From Aquibium carbonis (lineage in GTDB: Bacteria; Pseudomonadota; Alphaproteobacteria; Rhizobiales; Rhizobiaceae): 42,134 bases of DNA. Position 1 is the stretch's first letter; each line of letters starts with the position of its first letter. Below the pieces are notes generated by a model. The model was not told where the DNA came from, ran no database searches, and saw only the letters and a list, made by a program, of their open reading frames with translations. The stretch spans positions 1-42,134 of the forward strand of contig NZ_RWKW01000014.1 in assembly GCF_003970795.1 (NCBI RefSeq). The letters run 5' to 3'. The translations under genes were made by a program, and so were the position numbers. Shown piece after piece: positions 15,766 to 24,763 of this stretch.

Positions 15766-16815
15766 ATGCTGGATTCGCCGATCCTGATCCTCGTCTACGA
15801 ACCCGAGCGCGCCTGCCAGGCGCGCCTGGCCGCCGAGGGCTATACGCCCGACCGCGCCGCCGAGATCAGTTCCTACCTTGCGCAGTCCACCGATATCGCG
15901 GCGGAACTCGAGCCGATTGCGCGGGAATGCAAGCAACGAGGCATCGGCTTCGTGCCGCTGGCGCTCGACGACCTGCCGAGGCTGATCACAGCCTATGGCC
16001 AGAACGTGCTGGTGTGGACCATGACCGACGGCATCGCGTATTTCCGCGGCGGCGCTGCGCCCGCGCTGGCCCGGCTGGAAGGTCTTTCGGTGCTGGGGTC
16101 GGATGATTCGCTGTTTGCACTGTGTCAGGACAAGTTCCGCTCCGGCGCGGTCCTGCGGGCACACGGCATGCCGACGCCGGAGGCTGGCCTCGCACGCGAT
16201 GGAAACTGGATCGCTCCGCCGCCGACCACCGAGAATGGCTGGTTCGTCAAGCCGAACCGCCTTGGCGCGAAAATCGGCATCTGGCCGGATTCGCATTGCC
16301 GCACACCTGAGGAAGCGCTGGATATCAGCCGCCGAATTCACTCTTACTACCGAGACGATGCGATCGTGCAGCGATACGTCGCCGGGCGAAACGTGCGGGC
16401 AAGCTTCCTGGCGGTGGAACCGGACAGCGGCCCCAAGGCGGTCGGCGCGGTCTTCGTCGATTCCGGCGGCGATTTCCAGACGATGGCCGACAGCCTCGCC
16501 CTCCACGGAGACACCGGCAGCGCGGCACGCGCGGACGGACGCTACGTCGAACCGGAACTCGTCAGCGTGGCGAGCCGCCAGCCGGGCGCGGATGCAGCAA
16601 TTCGCACCATCTGCGGGCAACTGATGGAGCATCTGGGCTTGCGCGACGTGTTTTCCGCAGACTTCCGTGTCGAGGCGGACGATTCCGTCCACCTGCTGGA
16701 GTTCGAAGTCTGCCCCGGCCTGCCATGCTTCGATTTCCGGGACTATTGCCGGCGGCAGTGGGACCTGTCGCTCGCCGAAGCGATCGCCGAGACGGCGGCG
16801 CGGCGGCTCAGCTGA
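15766..16815 (+). CDS. D-alanine-D-alanine ligase-like ATP-grasp protein (349 aa)
   Basis: An ATP-grasp ligase related to Ddl: a pre-ATP-grasp domain ([49 protein letters not shown]), an ATP-binding lysine in [31 protein letters not shown], and the metal-binding acidic end [20 protein letters not shown] followed by CPGLPCFDF, where Ddl has NTxPG. The altered C-terminal signature (CPGLP) and the lone setting far from mur/ddl genes argue for a different amino-acid or peptide substrate. The 3' end overlaps the convergent rlpA-like gene by 8 bp. The reaction is unknown; the fold is well supported. Confidence 0.8.
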   Translation: MLDSPILILVYEPERACQARLAAEGYTPDRAAEISSYLAQSTDIAAELEPIARECKQRGIGFVPLALDDLPRLITAYGQNVLVWTMTDGIAYFRGGAAPALARLEGLSVLGSDDSLFALCQDKFRSGAVLRAHGMPTPEAGLARDGNWIAPPPTTENGWFVKPNRLGAKIGIWPDSHCRTPEEALDISRRIHSYYRDDAIVQRYVAGRNVRASFLAVEPDSGPKAVGAVFVDSGGDFQTMADSLALHGDTGSAARADGRYVEPELVSVASRQPGADAAIRTICGQLMEHLGLRDVFSADFRVEADDSVHLLEFEVCPGLPCFDFRDYCRRQWDLSLAEAIAETAARRLS

Positions 16816-17164
16816 GCCTGTCGATGCAGACGGGTGTGTGACCGGAGCGGATGAAGCCGAGCTGCTGCGCGGCGGCCTTCGACAGGTCGAGCACGCGCCC
16901 CTTGGCGAAGGGGCCTCGGTCGTTGATGCGCACGACGACGGACTTGCCGTTCGCCTTGTTGACGACCTTGATCTTGGTGCCGAAAGGGAGGGAGCGGTGG
17001 GCGGCGGTCATGGCCGCGGGGTTCATGCGTTCGCCCGAAGCGGTCTTCGAAGTGAGCGCGTACCAGGAAGCGGCGCCACATTGGGCGGAGGCGGTCCCGG
17101 TCGAGAAAGTAAAGGCGAGCGAGGCCGCAATCATGGCTGCGGCGGCGTTCAGACGATGTCCCAT
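16808..17164 (-). CDS. rlpA: RlpA-like septal ring protein (118 aa)
   Basis: Exported RlpA/DPBB-domain protein. Residues 1 to 27 are a signal peptide ([17 protein letters not shown] then QCG). The double-psi beta-barrel core is complete: [59 protein letters not shown]. RlpA proteins bind or cleave glycan strands lacking stem peptides at the division site. There is no SPOR domain, so this is the short form common in Rhizobiales, and it has no lipobox. It is convergent with and overlaps the ATP-grasp gene by 8 bp. Confidence 0.88.
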   Translation of the reverse strand: MGHRLNAAAAMIAASLAFTFSTGTASAQCGAASWYALTSKTASGERMNPAAMTAAHRSLPFGTKIKVVNKANGKSVVVRINDRGPFAKGRVLDLSKAAAQQLGFIRSGHTPVCIDRLS

Positions 17165-17515
17165 TCCGTGGGGATACTCCGGTTGTTGCGTTCGGAGGGC
17201 TCGCTATAGGCCGATTGTGTTCATCGATAGCCTTGGTTCCGGAGATCGCCGTCACTCTTGGAGTCTTCACGTAATACTACCGGCTGTCATTGCGTCGGAC
17301 CAAGCTGGCCGGGACAATCATTCATGGCCCCCCGAAGAGCTTTTGAAGGCGTCATGTCAGCGCCTCGGAGAGCCGCTGCGTGCCAGTTCTCGCGCACTCG
17401 AAAATTCATCATATGACTTCTCAAACTTGTATTGACACTTCCCGCTTGGCTGCCATACCAAGACGGCAAGAGGCGCAGCGACAGGCGCCCGTCGACTGGG
17501 AGAGGAACGGGCCAG
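17165..17515 (+). promoter_or_regulatory. Intergenic region with uxaC promoter candidate
   Basis: A 351-bp gap between divergent rlpA and uxaC. A TTGACA -35 at 17432-17437 is followed 17 bp later by ATACCA (weak -10). Just upstream lie the palindrome TCATATGA (17409-17416) and TTGT-ATTG-ACAC (17428-17439), which resembles the TNGT-N-ACNA spacing of FadR-type GntR operators. The regulator at 21868 could act here. The -35 overlaps a TTG once read as a start codon, supporting the later GTG start for uxaC. Confidence 0.4.
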
Positions 17516-18925
17516 GTGGCAGCACTGCTCGACGATGACCGACTGTTTCCGCTCGATTCCGCGGCGCGGGATCTGGCGCGAGCGCTTTACGAGACCGTAC
17601 GGGATCTTCCGATCGTCAGCCCGCACGGCCACACCGACCCGCGGTGGTTTGCCGAGAACGCGGCCTTTCCCGACCCAGCCCAGCTGATCGTCGTTCCCGA
17701 TCACTACATCTTCCGCATGCTGGTGAGCCAGGGTGTGAGCCTGGACGCGCTCGGCGTGCCGCGCGCCGACGGCAGCGTGGAGCAGACCGACGGGCGGGCG
17801 ATCTGGCGTCTCTTCGCGGAGAACTACCATCTGTTTCGCGGCACGCCGACCCGGCTCTGGCTCGACCATACCTTCGAGAACCTGTTCGGAATGGAAGTCC
17901 GGCTGTCTGCGGGGACCGCCGATCTCTACTACGATCACATCGCCGAGTGCCTCGCGACAGAGGCCTATCTTCCACGCGCACTTTTCGAACGCTTCAAGCT
18001 GGAAGTGATCGCCACCACCGAAGGCGCGCTCGACCCGCTGAAATGGCACCGCCAGATCAAGGACTCGGGCTGGAACGGCCGCGTCATTACGACCTACCGC
18101 CCCGATGCGGTCGTGGATCCCGAGTTCGAGGGCTTCGCGGCCAACCTGGTCCAACTCGCCGCGCTTACCGGCTGCGACACGAGCGACTGGAGCGGCTACC
18201 TGGAAGCACACCGGCGGCGGCGCGCCTATTTCCGCGACCACGGCGCGACGGCGACCGACCACGGCCATCCGACCGCCGACACGGCCAACCTCTCTCCGTC
18301 CGAAGCGGCGGCGCTTCATGCCCGTGTCGCGAAGGGCGGAGCCAATGCCGCCGACGCCAACCTGTTTCGCGCCCAGATGCTAACCGAAATGGCGAAGATG
18401 AGCGTCGAGGACGGCATGGTGATGCAGATCCACGCCGGATCCTGGCGCAACCATTCGGGCTCGGTCTTCGCCAGCCATGGCCGCGACAAGGGTTTCGACA
18501 TCCCGCGCCGCACCTCCTACGTCGACGCGCTGAAGCCGATGCTGGACGTGGTCGGCATGGAGCCCGGCCTGACGGTCATTCTCTTCACCCTCGACGAGAC
18601 GGTCTATTCGCGCGAGCTGGCGCCGCTTGCCGGCGTCTATCCGTGCCTGCGGCTCGGCCCGCCCTGGTGGTTCTTCGACAGCGTGGAGGGCATGAAGCGC
18701 TTTCGCGCCGCCGCCACCGAAACGGCCGGCTTCTACAACACCGTCGGCTTCAACGACGACACGCGAGCCTTCCCGTCCATCCCGGCGCGCCACGACGTGG
18801 CACGGCGAGTGGACTGCGGCTACCTCGCCGAACAGGTCCGCGCCGGCCTGCTCGTGGAGGAGGAGGCGGCCGAACTCGCACACGATCTCGCATACCGGCT
18901 GGCGAAGGCCGCCTACCGGCTCTGA
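17516..18925 (+). CDS. uxaC: Glucuronate/galacturonate isomerase
   Basis: UxaC interconverts D-glucuronate and D-fructuronate, or D-galacturonate and D-tagaturonate, in the cytoplasm. The amidohydrolase-like barrel shows [19 protein letters not shown] with the metal-binding HxH, FEVxSAG-type region [44 protein letters not shown] and [20 protein letters not shown]. Starting at GTG 17516 gives 469 residues, the family length, with GAGAGG upstream. It leads a cluster with a TRAP transporter and kdu genes. uxuA, uxuB and uxaB are not present in the window. Confidence 0.93.
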   Translation: MAALLDDDRLFPLDSAARDLARALYETVRDLPIVSPHGHTDPRWFAENAAFPDPAQLIVVPDHYIFRMLVSQGVSLDALGVPRADGSVEQTDGRAIWRLFAENYHLFRGTPTRLWLDHTFENLFGMEVRLSAGTADLYYDHIAECLATEAYLPRALFERFKLEVIATTEGALDPLKWHRQIKDSGWNGRVITTYRPDAVVDPEFEGFAANLVQLAALTGCDTSDWSGYLEAHRRRRAYFRDHGATATDHGHPTADTANLSPSEAAALHARVAKGGANAADANLFRAQMLTEMAKMSVEDGMVMQIHAGSWRNHSGSVFASHGRDKGFDIPRRTSYVDALKPMLDVVGMEPGLTVILFTLDETVYSRELAPLAGVYPCLRLGPPWWFFDSVEGMKRFRAAATETAGFYNTVGFNDDTRAFPSIPARHDVARRVDCGYLAEQVRAGLLVEEEAAELAHDLAYRLAKAAYRL

Positions 18926-18953
18926 GGAAAAGTCAGGAAACAGGGAGGAAACC

Positions 18954-19931
18954 ATGAACCTGATGAGGAAACTGACCGCGGCTCTCGCCGTTTCGGTCGC
19001 ATTGTGCACAGCCGCCTACGCACAGGACATCCTGCTGCGTTCGTCCGACACGCACCCGGATGGTTATCCAACGGTGGAAGCGGTCAAGTACATGGGCGAG
19101 TTGCTGAAGGAGCGCTCCGCCGGCCGCATCGCCGTCGAGGTCTACCATTCGGCCCAGCTGGGCGAGGAGAAAGACACGATCGAGCAGACGCGCGCCGGCG
19201 TGATCGACCTCAATCGCGTGTCGATGGGTCCGTTCAACGGACTGGTGCCAGAGACACGCGTCGTCTCGCTACCCTACATCTTCCGCTCCGTCGAACACAT
19301 GCACAAGGTGATGGATGGCGACATCGGTGCCGACATCCTCTCCGGCTTCGAAGCGCATGGCCTCGTCGGGCTCGCCTACTACGATGGCGGCGCGCGCTCC
19401 TTCTACAACCGCGAGAAGCCGATCAACTCGGTCGAGGACCTCAAGGGCATGAAGTTCCGCGTCATGCAGTCCGACATCTTCGTCGACATGGTCGCGGCGC
19501 TCGGTGCCAATGCCGTGCCGCTGCCCTATGGCGAGGTCTACTCCTCGATCGAGACGGGCGTCATCGACGGCGCGGAGAACAATTTCCCGAGCTACGAATC
19601 CGCCAAGCACTCCGAGGTCGCCAAGCACTACTCGCTCGACGAGCACCTGATCGTGCCGGAAGTTCTGGTGATGGCGAAGTCGTCCTGGGACAAACTGTCG
19701 GCCGACGACCAGGCGCTGGTCAAGCAGGCGGCGCGTGACTCGGTCGCCAAGCAGCGCGAGCTGTGGGCCGCCCGCGAGGAAGCATCGCGAAAGATGGTCG
19801 AGGACGCCGGTTCGCAGATCACCACACCGGACAAGCAGCCCTTCATCGACGCGATGGGCCCGGTCTATGAAAAGCATGTGACCGACGACAAGCTGAAGAG
19901 CCTCGTCGAGCGCATCCGGGCCGTCCAGTAA
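18954..19931 (+). CDS. dctP: TRAP transporter periplasmic solute-binding protein
   Basis: DctP-type binding protein (325 aa) with a signal peptide ending near AYAQ at residue 24. Typical features: [60 protein letters not shown], and [20 protein letters not shown], whose Arg forms the carboxylate salt bridge in this family, then [20 protein letters not shown]. The substrate is thus an organic acid, and the cluster context points to a hexuronate. A GGAGG precedes ATG. It is separated from dctQ by a strong hairpin. Confidence 0.93.
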   Translation: MNLMRKLTAALAVSVALCTAAYAQDILLRSSDTHPDGYPTVEAVKYMGELLKERSAGRIAVEVYHSAQLGEEKDTIEQTRAGVIDLNRVSMGPFNGLVPETRVVSLPYIFRSVEHMHKVMDGDIGADILSGFEAHGLVGLAYYDGGARSFYNREKPINSVEDLKGMKFRVMQSDIFVDMVAALGANAVPLPYGEVYSSIETGVIDGAENNFPSYESAKHSEVAKHYSLDEHLIVPEVLVMAKSSWDKLSADDQALVKQAARDSVAKQRELWAAREEASRKMVEDAGSQITTPDKQPFIDAMGPVYEKHVTDDKLKSLVERIRAVQ

Positions 19932-19946
19932 GGCAATCGGCGGACG

Positions 19947-19973
19947 GGGCGCGGCGAAAGCCGCGCCCTTTCT
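19947..19973 (+). terminator. Intrinsic terminator/attenuator between dctP and dctQ
   Basis: GGGCGCGGC-GAAA-GCCGCGCCC (19947-19968) is a perfect 9-bp stem with a GNRA-type tetraloop followed by TTTCT. It is the clearest terminator in the window. Lying inside the transporter operon, it should let dctP be made in excess over dctQM by partial termination and by protecting the mRNA 3' end. Confidence 0.75.
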
Positions 19974-19991
19974 CGCGAAGGCGCGAACACG

Positions 19992-20576
19992 ATGCAACAC
20001 AACCAGGGTTCCGGCGCCCTCGCCGCCACGGCCCGCCTGCTCGGGATGATCAGCACGACCGCGCTGTGGACCGCCGGCGCCGGGCTGGTCGTCATGACCG
20101 GCATGGTGGCCTACCAAGTCTACTGCCGCTACGTGCTCAACGACAGCCCCAGCTGGACCGAGCCGGGCGCGGTGATGCTGATGAGCTGGTTCATCTTTCT
20201 CGGCGCCGCCGTAGGCGTGCGCGAGAACAATCATCTCGGCTTCGACATCCTGCTTTACATCCTTCCGCGCGGCGGCAAGCGCGTGCTGCGCATGATTTCC
20301 GATCTCGTCATCCTGACCTTCGGTCTGGGCATGATCTATTACGGGCTCCAGCTCGTGCAGCTGACCTGGAACGCGATTCTTCCCTCGCTCGGCATCTCCG
20401 GCGCCTTCGACTACATGCCAGTGGTCGGCGGCGGCATCCTCGTGTCGCTGTTCACCATCGAGCGAATCGTGCTGCGGCTGGCGGGCGCGCCGGTCGACGA
20501 GGGACTGGAGCTCGCGAGTCCCGAAGCGGAGGTTGAGCTCGACGCCGCGAGCGACATCACCGGGACGAAGGGTTGA
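19992..20576 (+). CDS. dctQ: TRAP transporter small permease
   Basis: DctQ-type four-helix membrane subunit, 194 aa. Helices are visible around LVVMTGMVAYQVYCRYVL, AVMLMSWFIFLGAAVGV, LVILTFGLGMIYYGLQLV and MPVVGGGILVSLFTI. The CRYVLNDSPSWTEPGAVML segment with SWTEE-like motif and GVRENNHLGFDIL are family hallmarks. A ~25-residue acidic C-terminal tail is present. It is 3 bp ahead of dctM, so probably co-translated. Works with dctM as the Na+-coupled importer fed by DctP. Confidence 0.92.
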   Translation: MQHNQGSGALAATARLLGMISTTALWTAGAGLVVMTGMVAYQVYCRYVLNDSPSWTEPGAVMLMSWFIFLGAAVGVRENNHLGFDILLYILPRGGKRVLRMISDLVILTFGLGMIYYGLQLVQLTWNAILPSLGISGAFDYMPVVGGGILVSLFTIERIVLRLAGAPVDEGLELASPEAEVELDAASDITGTKG

Positions 20577-20579
20577 ACC

Positions 20580-21860
20580 ATGGAACTGTGGATCCTCTTT
20601 GGCACCTTCGTGACGCTGATGCTGATCGGCACGCCGATCGCGTTCTGCCTCGGCGTCGCGAGCTTCGCCACGGTGGCCTACATGGGCCTGCCGCCGCTGG
20701 TTGTGTTCCAGCGGCTGAACTCGGGCATGAGCGTCTTTTCGCTGCTCGCCATCCCCTTCTTCATCTATGCCGGCGACCTGATGGTGCGCGGAGGCATCGC
20801 CAGCCGCATCGTCGCCTTCGCCGGATCGCTGGTCGGGCACCTGCGCGGCGGGCTGGGACAGGTCAACATCGCCGCCTCGACGCTGTTTGGCGGCATTTCC
20901 GGTTCGGCGGTGGCGGAGGCGGCCGCCGTCGGCGGGCTGATGATCCCGCAGATGAAGGCGCGCGGCTACGGCGTCGACTATGCCGTCAACGTCACCTCCA
21001 TGTCGGCGCTGATCGCGCTGCTGTTGCCGCCCTCGCACAACATGATCATCTATTCGATCTCGGCGGGCGGGAAAATCTCGATCGCCGACCTGTTCACGGC
21101 CGGCATCATCCCCGGACTGATGCTGGCGGGCGCGCTGATGATCACCGCCTATTTCGTGGCCAAGAGCCGCGGCTACCCGACGGAGCCCTTCCCCGGCTTC
21201 CAGGCGGTGGCGCATCTCGCAGCCGTCGCCGTGCCCGGCCTGCTCCTGATCGCCATCATTTTCGGCGGTGTGCGGGCGGGCATCTTCACTGCCACGGAAA
21301 GCTCCTGCGTGGCGGTGCTCTACGCGCTGCTGGTAACGGTGTTCGTCTACCGTCAGATGAAGTGGGAAGCCTTCGTGGACGCGACGCTGGGCGCGGTTCG
21401 CACCACGGCCATGGTGCTCCTGATCATCGGCACGGCGGCGGCGTTTTCCTGGCTGATGGCGTTCCTGCGGGTGCCGGCCTCGCTGGTGGCGGCGATGAAC
21501 GCGGTATCGGAAAATCCATACGTCATCCTGCTCCTTATGAACTTCCTGCTGCTCGGGCTCGGCACCTTCATGGACATGGGGCCGCTGATCATCATCGCCA
21601 CGCCGATCTTCCTGCCGGTGGCGCAGGCCTATGGCGTCGACCCGGTGCATTTCGGCGTGATCATGATCCTCAATCTCGGCATCGGCCTGAACACACCGCC
21701 GGTGGGCGCGGTGCAGTTCGTGGCCTGTGCGGTGGGCAAGATCAGCGTCTGGCGCGCGATGCGCTCGATCTGGCCGTTCTACGGCGCGGGCCTGATCGTG
21801 CTCGGCTTGATCACCTACGTGCCGGCGTTGTCGCTGTGGCTGCCCAGCGTGTTCAAGTGA
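20580..21860 (+). CDS. dctM: TRAP transporter large permease
   Basis: DctM-type 426-aa membrane protein with about 12 hydrophobic segments, the Na+-coupled transport core of a tripartite TRAP importer. Family motifs: GTPIAFCLGVASF, SLLAIPFFIYAGDLMVRGGI, NIAASTLFGGISGSAVAEAA, ALIALLLPPSHNMIIYSISA, LLMNFLLLGLGTFMDMGPL and GIGLNTPPVGAVQFVACAVG. Length is normal. It overlaps nothing, and the regulator gene starts 7 bp downstream, so the operon continues. Confidence 0.94.
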   Translation: MELWILFGTFVTLMLIGTPIAFCLGVASFATVAYMGLPPLVVFQRLNSGMSVFSLLAIPFFIYAGDLMVRGGIASRIVAFAGSLVGHLRGGLGQVNIAASTLFGGISGSAVAEAAAVGGLMIPQMKARGYGVDYAVNVTSMSALIALLLPPSHNMIIYSISAGGKISIADLFTAGIIPGLMLAGALMITAYFVAKSRGYPTEPFPGFQAVAHLAAVAVPGLLLIAIIFGGVRAGIFTATESSCVAVLYALLVTVFVYRQMKWEAFVDATLGAVRTTAMVLLIIGTAAAFSWLMAFLRVPASLVAAMNAVSENPYVILLLMNFLLLGLGTFMDMGPLIIIATPIFLPVAQAYGVDPVHFGVIMILNLGIGLNTPPVGAVQFVACAVGKISVWRAMRSIWPFYGAGLIVLGLITYVPALSLWLPSVFK

Positions 21861-21867
21861 GGACGCG

Positions 21868-22644
21868 ATGAGCGAGACCATCCTCCAGGAACCCAGGCCG
21901 GAGCGGCGGCCGAAACTTGCCGACCGGGTGGTGGCCGAACTGCGCCAGCAGCTGATCGCCGGAACGCTGGCCCCCGGCCAGAAGCTGCCGACAGAGAGCC
22001 GCTTGACGCAGACCTATGGTGTCAGCCGCACTGTGGTGCGCGAGGCAATCGCTGCGCTCGCCGCCGACGGCCTGGTGGAGCCGCGCCAAGGCGCCGGCGT
22101 CTTCGTCGTCGAGCAGCCGGCAAGCGCCTTCAGCCTGATATCGGCCGAGGTCGGCAACAAGATCAGCCACGCGCTCAACGTGCTGGAGGTGCGTATGGGC
22201 ATCGAGATCGAGTCGGCTGCGCTGGCCGCGCAACGGCGCAACAGCGCCCAGGAGGCGCGCATCTACGAGGCGTATGCCGATTTCGACCGCCAGCTCGGGG
22301 CGAGGCAGGCCACGGGAAAATCGGACTTTGCCATCCACCGCGCGATCGCGGCCGCCACCAACAACCCATTCTACGTCGAAGTGTTGGACGCGCTTGGCGG
22401 CCGCACGATCCCATGCGACGTGGCTTCCCCCTGGGGCACCGAGAGCGTCCTGACGGTGGACTACCAGGTCGGTCTGCAGCGCGAGCACTGGAAGATCATC
22501 AAGGCCATCTCCGCTGGAGACGGCCAGGCGGCCCGCGACGCCATGCGCGCGCACCTCACCGCCAGCCAGCAACGTTACCGGGAGCGTCTCGCGGGGTTCG
22601 ATCCCGCGACCATTACCACGGCCTCCCGCCCCCGCGGATCGTGA
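21868..22644 (+). CDS. GntR/FadR-family (FCD) transcriptional regulator
   Basis: N-terminal winged helix (residues about 10 to 75: LADRVVAELRQQLIAG, LPTESRLTQTYGVSRTVVRE, LVEPRQGAGVFV) and an FCD ligand-binding domain (EVRMGIEIESAALAAQ, DFAIHRAIAAATNN, REHWKIIKAISAGD) with the usual Asp and three His positions for a metal that binds carboxylate ligands. It lies 7 bp after dctM and before kduI, so it probably represses this uronate cluster, with a uronate or KDG-type inducer. UxuR/ExuR are characterised relatives. Operator position is not proven. Confidence 0.9.
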   Translation: MSETILQEPRPERRPKLADRVVAELRQQLIAGTLAPGQKLPTESRLTQTYGVSRTVVREAIAALAADGLVEPRQGAGVFVVEQPASAFSLISAEVGNKISHALNVLEVRMGIEIESAALAAQRRNSAQEARIYEAYADFDRQLGARQATGKSDFAIHRAIAAATNNPFYVEVLDALGGRTIPCDVASPWGTESVLTVDYQVGLQREHWKIIKAISAGDGQAARDAMRAHLTASQQRYRERLAGFDPATITTASRPRGS

Positions 22645-22675
22645 CGCACGCGATCGCGCAGCCAAGAGAAGGTTC

Positions 22676-23533
22676 ATGACACATAAACTTGCCAACACCG
22701 AGTATTCGTCGCGCTTCGCGATCGACCCCGCCGCGGGCGCCGCCATGGGCACCGACGAACTGCGGCACCATTTCCACATTCCGGACCTGTTCAAGCCGGG
22801 CCTCGTGTCCCTGACCTATACGCATTACGACCGCATGATCGTCGGCGGTGCCCTGCCCGTCGACGGGACGCTTTCGCTGGAGGCGATCAAGCCGACAGGA
22901 ACGATAGCCTTTCTCGATCGGCGCGAGCTGATCGCCGTCAACATCGGCGGCGCGGGCACCGTAACAGTCGAAGGCGAGCGCTTTGCGCTGGGAGCGCGCG
23001 ACATGATTTATGTCGGGATGGGCGCGCAGGACGTCCGCTTCGCCTCGGACGACGCGAGTTCTCCCGCGAAATACTATCTTCTCAGCGCGCCAGCTCACCA
23101 GACACACCCGACCCGGCTCATCCAGATCGACGACGCCAAGCGGCTCGATCTCGGCAGCCGCGAGACTTCCAACGAGCGCTCGATCTTCCAGTTCGTGCAT
23201 CCCGAGGGAGCCAGAACCTGCCAACTCGTGGTCGGCATGACGCAACTCGTCGCCGGCTCGGTCTGGAACACCATGCCCTGCCACGTTCACGACCGGCGCT
23301 CGGAGGCCTATCTCTACTTCGCGCTGGCCGACAACGCCTGCGTCTTCCACTTCATGGGCGAGCCGGACGAGACGCGCCATCTCGTCGTGCGCAACGAGGA
23401 AGCGATCCTGTCGCCCGGCTGGTCGATCCATTCCGGCGCCGGCACCTCCAACTACGCCTTCATCTGGGCGATGGCCGGTGACAATGTCGATTACACAGAC
23501 GTCGATCCCGTCGGCATGGGAGACCTTCGTTGA
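22676..23533 (+). CDS. kduI: 5-dehydro-4-deoxy-D-glucuronate isomerase
   Basis: KduI converts 5-keto-4-deoxyuronate (DKI), from unsaturated uronates, to 2,5-diketo-3-deoxygluconate (DKII). The 285-residue bicupin protein shows the KduI pattern: YSSRFAIDPAAGAAMGTDEL, FKPGLVSLTYTHYDRMIVGG, LDRRELIAVNIGGAGTVTVE, and the C-terminal metal site TMPCHVHDRRSEAYLYF with H-x-H and Glu, then SPGWSIHSGAGTSNYAFIWA followed by MAGDN. Its stop overlaps the start of kduD (TTGA), giving tight coupling of two consecutive enzymes. Confidence 0.95.
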   Translation: MTHKLANTEYSSRFAIDPAAGAAMGTDELRHHFHIPDLFKPGLVSLTYTHYDRMIVGGALPVDGTLSLEAIKPTGTIAFLDRRELIAVNIGGAGTVTVEGERFALGARDMIYVGMGAQDVRFASDDASSPAKYYLLSAPAHQTHPTRLIQIDDAKRLDLGSRETSNERSIFQFVHPEGARTCQLVVGMTQLVAGSVWNTMPCHVHDRRSEAYLYFALADNACVFHFMGEPDETRHLVVRNEEAILSPGWSIHSGAGTSNYAFIWAMAGDNVDYTDVDPVGMGDLR

Positions 23534-24288
23534 GAAGCGTCTTCGACCTGACGGGGCGCCGGGCGATGGTGACCGGCGCCAACACAGGGATCGGCCAGGG
23601 CATCGCCGTCTCGCTGGCGCAGGCCGGCGCGGAAATCCTGGCCGTCGGGCGGTCTTCGATGGCCGAGACCCGAGCTACGATTGAGGCTGAGGGCGGCAAG
23701 CTGGTCGAGATTTCAGCCGATCTCGGCGACACGGCCGGTGTGGCGGCGATGTTCGACGGCGCCTGGAATGCGCACGGTCCTATCGACATCCTCGTCAACA
23801 ATGCCGGCATCATCCGCCGCGCCGATGCGGTCGACTTCACGGAAGACGACTGGGACGCGGTGATGGACGTCAACCTGAAGTCCGTCTTCCTGCTGTGCCA
23901 GGCCTTCGCCCGCAAGGCCTTCGCGACCGAACGCCCGGGCCGCATCGTCAACGTCGCGTCGCTGCTCTCCTTCCAGGGCGGCATACGCGTTGCCTCCTAC
24001 ACGGCGTCGAAGAGCGGGCTCGCCGGACTGACGAAGATCCTCGCCAACGAGTGGGCGGCGAAAGGCATCAACGTCAACGCCATCGCGCCGGGCTACATCG
24101 AGACCAACAACACCGAGGCGCTGCGCAACGACCCGGTGCGGCGCGAAGACATTCTGAAGCGCATCCCGGCCGGCCGCTGGGGCCAGGCCTCCGACATCGG
24201 CGGGACGGCCGTGTTCCTGGCCTGCGACGCGTCAAGCTACGTTCATGGCGCCGTGATACCCGTCGATGGCGGCTGGCTGGCGCGATAG
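23530..24288 (+). CDS. kduD: 2-deoxy-D-gluconate 3-dehydrogenase (KduD)
   Basis: An SDR enzyme reducing DKII to 2-keto-3-deoxygluconate with NAD(P)H. Motifs: FDLTGRRAMVTGANTGIGQG, IDILVNNAGIIRRADAVDF, VNVASLLSFQGGIRVASYTA with Ser, Tyr and SK of the catalytic triad, and NVNAIAPGYIETNNTEALRN, which is characteristic of KduD. The start is TTG 23530, sharing bases with the kduI stop; no better ATG fits the family N-terminus. 252 residues is the usual length. Product KDG would need kdgK/eda, which are not in the window. Confidence 0.93.
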   Translation: MRSVFDLTGRRAMVTGANTGIGQGIAVSLAQAGAEILAVGRSSMAETRATIEAEGGKLVEISADLGDTAGVAAMFDGAWNAHGPIDILVNNAGIIRRADAVDFTEDDWDAVMDVNLKSVFLLCQAFARKAFATERPGRIVNVASLLSFQGGIRVASYTASKSGLAGLTKILANEWAAKGINVNAIAPGYIETNNTEALRNDPVRREDILKRIPAGRWGQASDIGGTAVFLACDASSYVHGAVIPVDGGWLAR

Positions 24289-24295
24289 GAGAACC

Positions 24296-24643
24296 ATGAC
24301 CATGGACAGTGCGATTTTCGTCCGCCCGAGCGACAGCCAATGGACGCCGACCGATCCGGGCGTCAGGCGGCGCATCCTCACCCACAACGATCAGTTGATG
24401 ATCGTGGAGTTCGCGTTCGAGCAGGACGCCGTGGGCAAGCTTCACAATCATCCGCACATCCAGGCGTCCTATGTGGCGGAGGGCAGCTTCGAGGTGACGA
24501 TCGACGGCGTGACGGAAGTTCTGTCGAAGGGCCAGAGCTTCATCGTGCCATCGAACGCGGTGCACGGCGTGCGCGCACTGGAATCCGGACTGCTGGTCGA
24601 CAGCTTCACGCCGGCCAGGCAGGATTTTCTCACCCCCGCGTGA
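24296..24643 (+). CDS. kdgF: KdgF-like cupin, uronate linearisation
   Basis: A single-domain cupin of 115 residues. KdgF catalyses ring opening of 4,5-unsaturated galacturonate or guluronate to DKI, the substrate of KduI. The metal motif is visible: GKLHNHPHIQASYVAEGSFE (HxHx5-E type) and the second box SFIVPSNAVHGVRALESGL with the last His. Starting at ATG 24296 (AGGAGAACC upstream) rather than the longer frame. The position directly behind kduID strongly favours KdgF over a generic cupin, and implies that the cell meets unsaturated uronates made by polysaccharide lyases. Confidence 0.82.
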   Translation: MTMDSAIFVRPSDSQWTPTDPGVRRRILTHNDQLMIVEFAFEQDAVGKLHNHPHIQASYVAEGSFEVTIDGVTEVLSKGQSFIVPSNAVHGVRALESGLLVDSFTPARQDFLTPA

Positions 24644-24763
24644 AGGTAAGGCAGCGTTGATCCGCGCTGTCCAACCGCCTTCGGAACGCGTTGACCAAGC
24701 CATCCCGCCGGTCCATCTTTCGGCCTCCAACCCCGCATCCATTCCCGGACACAGACAAACACC

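Noticed and set aside
17432-17515. N-terminal extension of uxaC from TTG 17432
   Set aside because: The TTG is part of a TTGACA -35 candidate, the extension has no UxaC similarity, and GTG 17516 gives the family length.
19269-21881. 870-codon minus-strand frame opposite the TRAP genes
   Set aside because: Composition is His/Arg/Asp-rich shadow coding typical of GC-rich antisense; the opposite strand encodes clear TRAP subunits.
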